Shown here: positions 53,996 through 63,586 of the stretch, in pieces
Layout of the letters: each line of letters starts with the position of its first letter
Numbering within the stretch: the first letter of the stretch is position 1
Source: Planctomycetaceae bacterium
Lineage (GTDB): Bacteria > Planctomycetota > Planctomycetia > Pirellulales > UBA7805
Reading direction: 5' to 3'
Length of the DNA: 64,000 nt
NCBI GenBank assembly: GCA_902630355.1
Contig: CACOUL010000001.1
Span: 62,001-126,000, forward strand
Position numbers and translations under genes: made by a program
The notes under the pieces: generated by a model
Database searches by the model: none
Told to the model about the DNA's origin: nothing
Seen by the model: only the letters and a program-made list of their open reading frames with translations

Positions 53996-54700
53996 TTAAA
54001 ATGCGAAATGCTTCGTGGCCTGCGAAAACGCTTCGTGCGCACCGCTGGAAATAAACCCCCAACTGTGCAGCAGGTGCTCGGCGCCGGTAATCATCATTTG
54101 AATTGCGATACAGATCAGCAAAAACCCCATGATTCGCGTGATGGCATTCATACCATTCACTCCCAGTACTCGCAGAAGCAGGTCTGAGTGACGCAGGCAG
54201 ATCCACGTCACGAGACTCACGGCTGCGATCGCCAGGCTAACCGCCAGGTAGGCGCTCCAGTCGTCCCCGCTCGTCCCTTCTTTGATTTTGGCCGACGCCG
54301 CGATGACGACAGCCAACGCGCCCGGACCGGCAATCAGCGGCAGAGCCAAAGGGCAGAACGAGATGTCGGCCATTTTGGTCGATTCCTGTTTTTCATCGGA
54401 CGAATGGGAATTTTCCTCCTTAGGCGACAGCAGGGAAAAGCCGATCCTTGAAACAATCAGCCCTCCCCCGATCCGCACTCCATCGAGGGTAATACCGAAA
54501 AATTCCATAATGTACGTTCCGCCGATAAAAAAAACGAACATCAGCAGAAAGCTGTAGAGGGACCCCTTGAAGGCCTGCTTACGGCGAAAGGACGCATCAT
54601 CCCCTTCTGTGATACTCAGAAAAATGCCGATATTCCCAAAAGGGTCTGTTATCACGAATAACGAGATAAAGATAGCGATGAAATGCTGCCAGAAATCCAT
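53996..54700 (-). CDS. MarC/YchE-family membrane protein
   Basis: 234 residues with six hydrophobic segments. DPFGNIGIFLSITEG, GIVIA-like GGLIVSRIGFSLLS, and CPLALPLIAGPGALAVVI with the repeat G-P-G match the MarC family. NAITRIMGFLLICIAIQMMITGAEHL is the conserved last helix pair. The transport role is unproven, though older work suggested antibiotic resistance. Single gene, divergent from putA. Confidence 0.92.
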   Translation of the reverse strand: MDFWQHFIAIFISLFVITDPFGNIGIFLSITEGDDASFRRKQAFKGSLYSFLLMFVFFIGGTYIMEFFGITLDGVRIGGGLIVSRIGFSLLSPKEENSHSSDEKQESTKMADISFCPLALPLIAGPGALAVVIAASAKIKEGTSGDDWSAYLAVSLAIAAVSLVTWICLRHSDLLLRVLGVNGMNAITRIMGFLLICIAIQMMITGAEHLLHSWGFISSGAHEAFSQATKHFAF

Positions 54701-54834
54701 ACGACCGCTTCCTCAGTGGTGTGCGAATTTTTCTCGTGCGACCGAGATCTATAATAGGTCGGGGAAGAGAACAATGACAGAGCAGGGGCTACCTTTTTTG
54801 CCGGTGGATCAAAAGAATACAGGCCGCCTTCGCC

Positions 54835-54855
54835 AACGGGCTTTTTCGGCCCGTT
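54835..54855 (+). promoter_or_regulatory. Short hairpin upstream of putA
   Basis: AACGGGC pairs with GCCCGTT around TTTTTCG, 55 bases before the putA start. Could be a leader stem or an operator; no T run follows, so not a terminator. Confidence 0.3.
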
Positions 54856-54909
54856 AACCCGATAGGCGACCGAGGGAACATCTCCCAGCGGAAAGTAGCG
54901 AGCTATCTC

Positions 54910-57900
54910 ATGAATGGACCGATCCACGCTCAAGTACACGCATTGCTCTTCGGCGAGACGTCCTCCACATCAGTCGAGAGCCTTCGATCGCGGGCCATAC
55001 AAATAGCGAGGATTATCCAGACCCGGGCGACCGAATTGCAAACGCCCCACGAACGATCGCAACAACACGAACTGGATCAACTGATTCAGAATCCCGCTGA
55101 CAAAGCAACGCTCATGAGCATGACCGACCAGGCATTCCGCTCCGAGTCGTCGCGGAGGGCGATGGACCAACTGATCCACATTTTAGACGTTCAGGGAATT
55201 CCTCAATTCTTCGGTCGCTTCGACCGCACCCTCCTGCACGGATTGCGAACGTTTGGAAGTTATTTACCGGGTGTCGCCACTCCGCTCGTTCGCGAAAAGA
55301 TGCAGCGAGAAACCGCCAATGTCATATTGCCAGCCGAAGAGGAACACTTGACTGAGCATCTTAAGCAGCGGCAGCACGACGGCATCCGGATGAATGTCAA
55401 CCTTCTCGGCGAAGCAGTACTCGGAGAACAGGAGGCAGAACGCCGCCTTTGCGATTACCAACGTTTGCTCGAGCTCGACGAACTAGAGGTCCTCTCGGTA
55501 AAAATCTCAAATCTTTATTCACAGATTCGTCCCGTCAGTCGCGATTGTTGCGTGCCGATTCTCTGCGATCGCTTCGAATCGCTATTACGGAAGGCGTCTC
55601 ACGAGACCTTCACACGCGCGGATGGCACCCGGGTCTCAAAGATGATCTACCTCGACATGGAAGAATACCGCGATATGGAAATCACCGCGGAGATGTTCGC
55701 CGCGACGCTCGATCGCGCGGGACTCGAACGCGCGCGGGCCGGCATCGCACTCCAGGCCTATCTTCCGGATTCGTATGCTGTTCAACAACGGATTACCGAA
55801 TGGGCACAGAGGCGCACCCGCGAGGGAAAAAGTCCTATCACGATCAGAATCGTGAAAGGTGCCAATATGGAAATGGAGCGCGTCGAAGCGTCCATTGCCG
55901 GATGGGTTCAGGCACCTTTCCAATCCAAGATTGAAACCGATGCCAACTATAAGCGAATGCTCACCTATGGACTGGCCGATCGGCGCGCCGAATCGGTTCA
56001 CTTGGGTATCGCCTCCCATAACCTTCTCGACCTCTCCTATGCGCTCGCGGCTGCCGCAGATGCCAATGCATTCAGCTCGGTTCAGTTTGAAATGCTTGAG
56101 GGAATGGCAAATCATCAACGAAGGGCGCTGCATGAAGTGGCAAACAACCTGCTTTTGTACGCCCCCGCCTGCAAACGAGATGATTTTATCAATTCCATCG
56201 GATATCTCATTCGGCGACTCGACGAAAACACGGGACCCGCTAATTTCCTCCGACATGCCTTTCGCATCGAGGTCGAAAGTAATACCTGGTCGGAACTAGA
56301 AGCCCAATTCACCGATTCATTTTCAGTCACCTCGCAATTGAGTTCCTCTCCGCGTCGCCTGCAGAAGTCGAACGCTGCCTGGACTAAACCTTCCTCGTGG
56401 CGGAATTTCCAAGGCTCGGTCCCCACCGATTTTATTTTGCCGCCCGGCAGACAGTTGGCACGCGATGTCTATTCGGCGATCGAGAAACAGGACACACCTT
56501 TGCCGGTTCAGGTGGTCTCGGTGATCGATGGCAGATCGCCCGAGCAATACCGAGAGACCCTCCGCCGGGAAGACCCTTCTGCTCCGGGCCGAGAGGCGGT
56601 CAGCACACGGATCCCGAATCCGGAAGAAATCGCTCGAGCGGTGCCTTGCGCCCACGCAGACCCCGATGCGTGGGGACGCCGCAAGCCGCAGGAACGGTGC
56701 GACACGCTTTTGCGGGTTGCAGCAGCCATCGAATCCAATCGGCGAGAACTGATGACCGTAGCCATGCTCGAAGTCGGCAAAAGCTGCGAGGAGAGTGACC
56801 CGGAGGTATCCGAGGCGGTCGACCTCTTGCGCTTTTATGCAATTGCTGCAGAGGAAATGTCGCGACTCGATTCAATGGATGCTTCCCCACGCGGCCCGGT
56901 GGTCGTCCTCTCGCCTTGGAATTTTCCGATCGCCATTCCCTGTGGCGGAATTTCCGCAGCCCTCGCGACCGGGAATTGTGTGATTCTCAAACCTGCACCT
57001 GCCGCCGCCGCGACCGCGCAGCGACTGTGTCAGATATTCTGGGAATGCGGGATTTCTAAATCGACACTTCAACTCGTTCCGTGCTTCGGTCGCGATGCGG
57101 GCACCCAACTGCTGAGCCACCCCCAAATCGATTCCGTCATCCTCACCGGCGGCACACGGACTGCCGAGGCAATCCTCAAAGAAAACCCACGCTTGCGGTT
57201 ATTCGCAGAAACTGGTGGAAAGAATTCAACCATCGTCACCGCCATCTCCGATCGCGAGCTGGCGATCAAGCACGTCGCCTACTCGGCTTTCGGGTTTAGT
57301 GGCCAAAAGTGTTCGGCCACCTCGCTGCTCATCCTCGAAGCCGAAGTATATGACGACCCGCAGTTTCAATCTGCCCTGGTTGATGCGGTTGCCAGCCTCC
57401 CGGTGGGTCCGGCGTGGACTCCAGCGACCCGCATCGGCCCGCTGATCGACCCGCCAAAAAATGATTTACTCCGTGCGATTCAAAGTCTCGACGAAGGAGA
57501 GAGTTGGGCGCTGCCGCCGGCAATCGATCCCTCAAACGCACGCCTCGTACATCCCGGAATCAAGTGGGGCGTTCGAGCCGGCTCGTATTCTCACCAGACG
57601 GAGTTTTTTGGCCCGGTCCTTTCGGTCATGCGGGCAGATGACTTGGATCATGCGATCCGGATTGCCAACGACACTCCCTACGGACTCACCGCCGGACTCG
57701 AAAGCCTCGACGATCGGGAGCAAGACACCTGGGCACAAAAGATCGCGGCGGGCAACTTATATATCAATCGGCCTACCACCGGCGCGATTGTTCTACGACA
57801 ACCCTTTGGTGGATTCGGCAAGAGTTGCTTCGGCCCCGGGTTCAAGGCTGGCGGTCCCCACTATGTGAATCTTTTCACCCGCTTTTCCCACCGCCCGACG

Positions 57901-58557
57901 TCCACTGTGGAAGTTGCCCCCTTAATCGGCCCTCTGAAAAAATTCGGTGAGTGGTTGCACACGATGGAAGCTGACCAAATCCTCTCGACGCCAGCGGTGC
58001 ACTCGCTCAACGCGACACTTCACGACTACGAAAACCAGTTCATTCGAGAATTCAGCAGCGAACACGACCATTTCCTCCTTGTTGGCCAGGACAACATCCG
58101 GAGATACCTCCCGGCGGAACGCTTGATGATCCGCATCGAAGAAGATGATTCGGTCGAGGATATTTTACCCCGGATCGCTTGCGGCTACCTCACGAACCTT
58201 CCCTTTACCATTACTCTCTCCCCGAAATGCGGTAACGCAATCCGTCGATTGTTCGGTGCGATCACTGCAGGTGCCCCCGATCGAATGACATCTGCAGTGA
58301 TGGACGACGGCGAACTTTGCGATACGATTACAGCGGGCGAATGCAGAAGGATTCGTTATTCCGGCAAACGCGATGTGACAGACCGGGTACGTGCAACCGC
58401 CCACATGCACGGTACGGTTCTAATCGAAAGTTCAGTCGCGCATCACGGAATGATTGAGTTGGCGTGGTACTTTCGCGAGCAGAGTCTCTCGGTAGACTAC
58501 CATCGTTATGGAAATCTCGGCCATCGTAGCGGAGAAAAACGGCAGATGCCGCAATGA
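54910..58557 (+). CDS. putA: Bifunctional proline dehydrogenase / L-glutamate-gamma-semialdehyde dehydrogenase
   Basis: 1215 residues. Proline dehydrogenase domain about 130-450: MNVNLLGEAVLGEQEA, SVKISNLYSQI, YLDMEEYRDMEIT, GIALQAYLPDSY, IRIVKGANMEMER, GVATHN-type LGIASHNLLDL. Aldehyde dehydrogenase domain about 570-990: SPWNFPIAIPCGG, ETGGKN with Glu767, FSGQKCSA with Cys801, EFFGPVLSVMR, NLYINRPTTGAIVLRQPFGGFG. A further ~200 residues form the C-terminal domain of long PutA proteins. The ProDH FAD and ALDH NAD sites are linked by substrate channelling in the family. No DNA-binding ribbon-helix-helix is seen at the N-terminus, so it should not repress its own gene. Confidence 0.93.
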   Translation: MNGPIHAQVHALLFGETSSTSVESLRSRAIQIARIIQTRATELQTPHERSQQHELDQLIQNPADKATLMSMTDQAFRSESSRRAMDQLIHILDVQGIPQFFGRFDRTLLHGLRTFGSYLPGVATPLVREKMQRETANVILPAEEEHLTEHLKQRQHDGIRMNVNLLGEAVLGEQEAERRLCDYQRLLELDELEVLSVKISNLYSQIRPVSRDCCVPILCDRFESLLRKASHETFTRADGTRVSKMIYLDMEEYRDMEITAEMFAATLDRAGLERARAGIALQAYLPDSYAVQQRITEWAQRRTREGKSPITIRIVKGANMEMERVEASIAGWVQAPFQSKIETDANYKRMLTYGLADRRAESVHLGIASHNLLDLSYALAAAADANAFSSVQFEMLEGMANHQRRALHEVANNLLLYAPACKRDDFINSIGYLIRRLDENTGPANFLRHAFRIEVESNTWSELEAQFTDSFSVTSQLSSSPRRLQKSNAAWTKPSSWRNFQGSVPTDFILPPGRQLARDVYSAIEKQDTPLPVQVVSVIDGRSPEQYRETLRREDPSAPGREAVSTRIPNPEEIARAVPCAHADPDAWGRRKPQERCDTLLRVAAAIESNRRELMTVAMLEVGKSCEESDPEVSEAVDLLRFYAIAAEEMSRLDSMDASPRGPVVVLSPWNFPIAIPCGGISAALATGNCVILKPAPAAAATAQRLCQIFWECGISKSTLQLVPCFGRDAGTQLLSHPQIDSVILTGGTRTAEAILKENPRLRLFAETGGKNSTIVTAISDRELAIKHVAYSAFGFSGQKCSATSLLILEAEVYDDPQFQSALVDAVASLPVGPAWTPATRIGPLIDPPKNDLLRAIQSLDEGESWALPPAIDPSNARLVHPGIKWGVRAGSYSHQTEFFGPVLSVMRADDLDHAIRIANDTPYGLTAGLESLDDREQDTWAQKIAAGNLYINRPTTGAIVLRQPFGGFGKSCFGPGFKAGGPHYVNLFTRFSHRPTSTVEVAPLIGPLKKFGEWLHTMEADQILSTPAVHSLNATLHDYENQFIREFSSEHDHFLLVGQDNIRRYLPAERLMIRIEEDDSVEDILPRIACGYLTNLPFTITLSPKCGNAIRRLFGAITAGAPDRMTSAVMDDGELCDTITAGECRRIRYSGKRDVTDRVRATAHMHGTVLIESSVAHHGMIELAWYFREQSLSVDYHRYGNLGHRSGEKRQMPQ

Positions 58558-58583
58558 ATTTCGCGATAAGTCCCGGATTACAG

Positions 58584-59654
58584 CTACCGCTCGTCCACCA
58601 CTTCGCCATCCCAGCGAATCTCGGTCTCCGGCAAATGGGATGCGAGGAATTCGACCCCCGCCGCAGTCACATGGGTCCGCGTAATGATCAGGGTTTTAAG
58701 CTTCGCGAGTTTGCTTAACTCCGGGATTGCCGCGTCAGAAATGTTGGTGGATCCGAGATGAAGAAACTCAAGGTTCTGCAGGCCTGCAATATTTTGAAGC
58801 GAGCGATCGGTGATCAGCGTCTTATCGAGGTTGAGCCACTTTAATTTTTTCATTCCGGCCAAATGGACGGCGGCCGTGTCGGAAATCGGCGTGTCGTACA
58901 GATTGAGCTTCACGAGCTGAGGTATCGCGACCAGAGCCCCAATCGCATCTTCCCGTAGATTCTTGCATCCACTGATATCGAGGCTTTTCAGACGCGGATG
59001 GCGGGAAACCGCCGTCAAACCCTTCCCTTCCACTTCACTGCCGGCAACCCGCAAAGTGCTCAGCCGCGGAAGCGTCGCGAGCATCACGAGCGCCTCATCG
59101 CTAATGCGGGTCCCTGCCAACCCAATCTCGCGTATCTCTGGGTGTCCTTTGAGTCGCGCAACACCTTCATCACCAACCGCGGTAAAGTCCAACAAACACG
59201 CCTTGAGCGACTGATGCTCAGCGATCGACTCCATGGCCCGATCGCTGATACGCGTCTTCCCATTTTTCCCCGAAAGCCGAAGCACCTTAAGCGTGGGGAG
59301 TTGCTCCAACTGCCAAATCCCGTTGTCGCTGATCCCGCAGCCACGGAGATCAATGTTTTCGAGCGACGAGAGCCTCCCGAGGGCTGTCAACTCTGCGTCG
59401 GTCACGCCGGTGTCGGCAAATACCACGCGTGAAAGCTTGGGATATTTTTCCAGTCCCCGTAACGTTTCAGCGGAGACGAAGAGCCCTCGCAGATCGATAG
59501 CGGTGACCTCACCATTGTCATTGCGGGTCACAGTTGCTTCGTCCAGCACCGAGGTTTCCCGATCCCGTTCTTCAGCCTCCGCCCGCAAAGGGCAGGGGCC
59601 TCCGTATCCGACGACGCGGCAGACAATCCCCAGCGCGAGCAACCATTGTTTCAT
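58584..59654 (-). CDS. Exported leucine-rich-repeat protein
   Basis: About 356 residues from the ATG at 59654, which has GAGTGGG upstream; a GTG at 59681 is also in frame. Signal peptide (WLLALGIVCRVVGYGG). Eight or more LRR units of about 24 residues, cysteine-containing type, such as LSSLENIDLRGCGISDNGIWQLEQLP, LPTLKVLRLSGKNGKTRISDRAM, HPRLKSLDISGCKNLREDAI and MKKLKWLNLDKTLITDRSLQNI. Planctomycetes carry many such proteins. It likely binds partners at the envelope; the ligand is unknown. Confidence 0.88.
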   Translation of the reverse strand: MKQWLLALGIVCRVVGYGGPCPLRAEAEERDRETSVLDEATVTRNDNGEVTAIDLRGLFVSAETLRGLEKYPKLSRVVFADTGVTDAELTALGRLSSLENIDLRGCGISDNGIWQLEQLPTLKVLRLSGKNGKTRISDRAMESIAEHQSLKACLLDFTAVGDEGVARLKGHPEIREIGLAGTRISDEALVMLATLPRLSTLRVAGSEVEGKGLTAVSRHPRLKSLDISGCKNLREDAIGALVAIPQLVKLNLYDTPISDTAAVHLAGMKKLKWLNLDKTLITDRSLQNIAGLQNLEFLHLGSTNISDAAIPELSKLAKLKTLIITRTHVTAAGVEFLASHLPETEIRWDGEVVDER

Positions 59655-59704
59655 CCCACTCACCGATATCACTTCGTTCACTTTTGGCCCGGGTTTTCAA
59701 ACGC

Positions 59705-60799
59705 TCAGCAATCACTTCGATCCGCAACGCTATAAAAATATTGCTCATATTTTTCGATGATCCGCGGCAGGGCAAAATCACGGATTCGATGATTACCTGC
59801 CTCGACCAACGCAGCGCGCCGGTCTGCGGCCTCGCCGAGCGACTGGATATTTTCAGTGAGGCTCTCCACTTCAATCTGGCAAAGCTCGCCATCGATGCCT
59901 GGAGTAATAATTTCCTCAGGACCCGTCGGGCACCGAGTGGCCAAAATTGCCACCCCCGCCGCGAGTCCCTCGAGCACCACGTTCGGCAGGCCCTCCCACC
60001 GTGATGAAAGAACCAGCAGATCGGAGGCACGCATCAGCGCGTGCGGGTTTTTCTGGAATCCCATGAATTGAACCCGGTCTCCCACATCGAGCGATTCAGC
60101 CAGATCGGTTAACTCGGACTCGAGCGGCCCAGTCCCCAGAATTCTCAATCGCCAGTCCAAATTCTTCAGCTCCGCCACCGCGCGAATAAGGAGATCAAAT
60201 CCTTTTTGGTAGCTCAGGCGTCCGACGGCTAAGATTTGAAACGATCCGTCGCCAAAAGGGGGCGCTCCCTCCGCCGCGGCATGTATTTCTTTGATATTGA
60301 CCGGGTTATTGATCACCGTAATTTTTTCTGCTGACAATCGATAACGAGATTCGAGGTAGGCCTTCGTTCCCTCAGCCGGAGCGATGTAATGGTCTGCAAG
60401 TCGAAAGCCGAGGCGATTGACGAGCATCGCCATGCGATCCTGCTTAAATTGATCTGCCGGGCGACTCTCCGTTTCCCGAATCACTGCCACCGCCCCCACC
60501 CGGGCCATACGCACGGCAATCGCCGCGATCGGCAGCATCATGATGAACACAACATCTGGCTTGATGCGACGGATTTCATCTCGCAAAAAAAATAACTTGG
60601 CCAGCTTTCTGCGATCGCCGGGACCCGTCACTTCGATATCATCGGGGATTTCTTCGACGTACCGTCCCTCGAATTTTTCCACATAGAGGTGAACAGAAAA
60701 ACGATCACGATCCAGGTGATTGAGGAGATGAACCATCACCCGTTCCGCCCCACCGCCCTGAAGCGACGGGATCACCATCAATAGTTTTACTTTACTCAT
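59705..60799 (-). CDS. Glycosyltransferase family 4 protein
   Basis: 364 residues. N-terminal GT-B half: MVIPSLQGGGAERVMVHLLNHLDRD, the family's GGGAERV loop; C-terminal half: ILAVGRLSYQKGFDLLIRAVAEL, LRILGTGPLESELTDLAESLDVGDRVQFMGFQKNPHALMRASDLLVLSSRWEGLPNVVLEGLAAGVAILAT. The E-x7-E motif (EGLPNVVLE) is the donor-binding site. It transfers a sugar, probably to a surface polysaccharide or lipid, at the cytoplasmic membrane. The acceptor is unknown. It stands between the LRR gene and recG. Confidence 0.93.
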   Translation of the reverse strand: MSKVKLLMVIPSLQGGGAERVMVHLLNHLDRDRFSVHLYVEKFEGRYVEEIPDDIEVTGPGDRRKLAKLFFLRDEIRRIKPDVVFIMMLPIAAIAVRMARVGAVAVIRETESRPADQFKQDRMAMLVNRLGFRLADHYIAPAEGTKAYLESRYRLSAEKITVINNPVNIKEIHAAAEGAPPFGDGSFQILAVGRLSYQKGFDLLIRAVAELKNLDWRLRILGTGPLESELTDLAESLDVGDRVQFMGFQKNPHALMRASDLLVLSSRWEGLPNVVLEGLAAGVAILATRCPTGPEEIITPGIDGELCQIEVESLTENIQSLGEAADRRAALVEAGNHRIRDFALPRIIEKYEQYFYSVADRSDC

Positions 60800-60887
60800 G
60801 CGTTATCCCACCGATGACTCAAGGGCAGACTCCAGAGTAGACGGCCGACTGATTGCCTTCAAGGCTCATGCGATCGTTCCTGCAGAC

Positions 60888-62975
60888 TCAGCCCACATCC
60901 CCGAGTTGGAGAACGCGGCCATACCGCAGCAATACCCTTTCGCGAATCAACCGGTGGGAATCCTCGGCAAGACCAGGGTCACCCTCCAACAGGCGATCCG
61001 CGTCCAGTTTAGCCCGCTCGACCGTGGCTGAATCGCGGATCAGATCGGCGATGCGCAACGGAGGCATTCCGTGTTGACGCGTTCCGAAAAGGTCCCCTGG
61101 GCCTCGATTGGCAAAATCGAGCTCCGCCAACTCGAAGCCGTTCGTCGTTTGGGTGAATGCTTCCAATCGCTCTCGAGTCGCTTCCTGACTCAGATCCCCG
61201 AAGAGAGCACAATAGCCGGGATATTTACCGCGACCCACGCGGCCTCGCAACTGATGCAGTTGGGCCAGTCCAAATCGCTCCGCGCCTTCAATTGCCATCA
61301 GGCTGGCGTTCGGAACATCAACCCCCACCTCAATCACGGTCGTGCTGATCAAAACCTCGGTCTTCCCGCTATAGAAGTCTTGCATCACACTCTCCTTCTC
61401 ACGCGCCGACAGTCGACCATGGAGCATTGCAATCCTCCGGTCACTCAAGACTCCATTTGAAAGTTCCTCATACACTCGATTGAGGCTCGCCACATCCCAC
61501 AGCTCCGAATCTTCAATCAACGGAGCAACCACGTACCCCTGACGCCCCTCCATGATTTGTTGGTTAAAAAATTCCCACCACCGCACTCGCTCGTTATCGG
61601 ACGGCAGGTAGGTATGAATCGGCTGACGCCCGGGCGGAGCATCAGTCAGTGTCGTCACGTCGAGATCGCCAAAGAGCGTCATCGTCACCGTGCGCGGAAT
61701 CGGCGTGGCCGTCATCACCAAATAATGAGGCCCCGCATCTTTGAGTCCGGCCCGCTGGCGGACTCCAAACTTATGCTGCTCGTCGATAATCACGAGGCCG
61801 AGGTTCTCAAACTCGATATCGGGCTGAACCAACGCGTGCGTACCAATCACAACATCGATGGCCCCCTGAGCAAGTTCTGCCACAACCAGCTCGTGCTGAC
61901 TTTTTCCCATACCACCAATCAACAATTCGGTACGGACGCGGCTCTTGGCGAGAAACTCACCAAACACCCGCGCGTGCTGCCGCGCAAGGACCTCGGTCGG
62001 GGCCATAATCGCCACTTGGTACCCGTGCGCCACGGCGAGTAACGTTGCGTACAGAGCAACGACCGTTTTTCCACTGCCTACGTCTCCCTGCAATAAGCGA
62101 TTCATCGGATGCGTGTGGACGAGATCCTCCGTCAAATCGGCGATCGCGCGGTTCTGGCCCTCGGTGAGGGCAAAGGGGAATCTTCTTCGGATCCTCGCAT
62201 CGATTTTTGCCGTCGACTCGAGCGACGGAGCGGTCGACACTGAGGCCCGCATGCCGCGGCGCAGACCCAACCCGAGTTGCAATAACAACAGTTCCTGATA
62301 CACCAGGCGTTCCCTCGCCGCTTTTAATTCCTCATGAGACGTCGGCAGGTGAATCCCCGCCAGCGCCTCGCGGATCCCCACAATCTTCCATTCCTTGAGC
62401 AAGTGATCGGGAATGACCTCGTCTACTTCATCGAGACACGCCTCCAACACCTTCCGCATGGTGGCGCGTAGGTGGCCCTGGCGAATGCCCTCAGTAAGCG
62501 GATACACCGGAAGCAGCCGGCCGACGACCGACTCCTCATCGCTTTCCACATATTCATTATGGGGATGGGTTACCTCCCAACGACCGTTACGCAATCGGAA
62601 CTTGCCGGAGACCAGCAGCGTGCTATCCGTGGTAAATCGCTTTTCCAGAAAAGGCTGATTAAACCAAATCGCTGTAAAAACACCATCTTCCGCCTTCAGC
62701 GTGACCTCTAAGATAGAACGGCGAGGTCCGATTGACCGCGATGAGACGTCCTCGATCGTCCCCAGCATCGTCGCCTGCGTCTCATCTTCGAGGTCCCCGA
62801 CCCCGCTCAATTGAGTGAGATCCTGATAATCGCGCGGAAAAAAATAAAATAGATCTCTCGCAATCGTGATCCCCAACCGGGCATACGCCTCAACACGTCG
62901 AGGACCGACCCCGGTCACATATTGGATGGGGGTCGTAAGTGTCAGCTCACTGCCTGATTGCGAAGGCGCGGACAT
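60888..62975 (-). CDS. recG: ATP-dependent DNA helicase RecG
   Basis: About 695 residues from the ATG at 62975 (a longer frame to 63044 is open). N-terminal wedge/OB domain (YVTGVGPRRVEAYARLGITIARDLFYFFPRDYQD). Helicase motifs: ALTEGQNRAI, Walker A GDVGSGKTVVA, IIDEQHKFGVRQR (motif II), VMTATPIPRT (III), MLHGRLSAREKESVMQDF (IV), VLISTTVIEVGVDVPNASLMAIEGAERFGLAQLHQLRGRVGRG (V-VI). It remodels stalled forks and Holliday junctions. The stop lies 88 bases before the GT4 start. Confidence 0.95.
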   Translation of the reverse strand: MSAPSQSGSELTLTTPIQYVTGVGPRRVEAYARLGITIARDLFYFFPRDYQDLTQLSGVGDLEDETQATMLGTIEDVSSRSIGPRRSILEVTLKAEDGVFTAIWFNQPFLEKRFTTDSTLLVSGKFRLRNGRWEVTHPHNEYVESDEESVVGRLLPVYPLTEGIRQGHLRATMRKVLEACLDEVDEVIPDHLLKEWKIVGIREALAGIHLPTSHEELKAARERLVYQELLLLQLGLGLRRGMRASVSTAPSLESTAKIDARIRRRFPFALTEGQNRAIADLTEDLVHTHPMNRLLQGDVGSGKTVVALYATLLAVAHGYQVAIMAPTEVLARQHARVFGEFLAKSRVRTELLIGGMGKSQHELVVAELAQGAIDVVIGTHALVQPDIEFENLGLVIIDEQHKFGVRQRAGLKDAGPHYLVMTATPIPRTVTMTLFGDLDVTTLTDAPPGRQPIHTYLPSDNERVRWWEFFNQQIMEGRQGYVVAPLIEDSELWDVASLNRVYEELSNGVLSDRRIAMLHGRLSAREKESVMQDFYSGKTEVLISTTVIEVGVDVPNASLMAIEGAERFGLAQLHQLRGRVGRGKYPGYCALFGDLSQEATRERLEAFTQTTNGFELAELDFANRGPGDLFGTRQHGMPPLRIADLIRDSATVERAKLDADRLLEGDPGLAEDSHRLIRERVLLRYGRVLQLGDVG

Positions 62976-63101
62976 GGGGCATCCGTGAAAGGGGCCGTGA
63001 TCGTTTCTGCGGTTCAATATATGGAGAAAGATTGCGGGCAACAACGGGAATTCATTATCGCAGTCTTGTGCTCGGGCGCCGGCAGGTAACCGAGTCAGCG
63101 G

Positions 63102-63560
63102 TTAAAGCAGTCGCTGATAGGCAGACACCGCCATCGCATCGCATTCTTCGTTCTCTTCATGTCCCGAATGGCCGGCGACCCATGAAAACTCGACCGCATG
63201 TCGCGCGACGAGTTCGTCGAGCGCTTTCCATAATTCAAGATTTTTGATCGGCGCTGTCTTTTTGCCGACCCGTCGCGCCCAGCCGTTTTTTTTCCAGTTC
63301 GGCATCCACTCGCTCAGTCCCTTACCGACGTATTGGCTGTCCGTATAAAGCACCACACGACAGGGACGCTGCAGGGCCCGCAACCCCTCGATCACTGCCA
63401 TTAGTTCCATTCGGTTATTCGTCGTTTCGTTCTCGGCACCCGACTGCCGCTTTTCGTTACCCGTGCGGAGATGACGCAGTATGTATGCCCAGCCTCCGGG
63501 CCCCGGATTTCCTGAACAGGCGCCGTCGGTAAAGAGATGAATCTGTGCCTCTGCAGACAT
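63102..63560 (-). CDS. rnhA: Ribonuclease HI
   Basis: 152 residues. All catalytic acids are present: [16 protein letters not shown] (Asp), [13 protein letters not shown] (Glu), [24 protein letters not shown] (Asp), and [14 protein letters not shown] (Asp). The basic loop needed for hybrid binding is also seen ([12 protein letters not shown]). It removes RNA from RNA-DNA hybrids such as primers and R-loops. Cytoplasmic, single gene. Confidence 0.95.
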   Translation of the reverse strand: MSAEAQIHLFTDGACSGNPGPGGWAYILRHLRTGNEKRQSGAENETTNNRMELMAVIEGLRALQRPCRVVLYTDSQYVGKGLSEWMPNWKKNGWARRVGKKTAPIKNLELWKALDELVARHAVEFSWVAGHSGHEENEECDAMAVSAYQRLL

Positions 63561-63586
63561 GCCTGAATTACTCGCCTGGGGTCAGA

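Noticed and set aside
54835-54855. Terminator of MarC at the small hairpin before putA
   Set aside because: MarC points away on the minus strand and there is no T run on either side.
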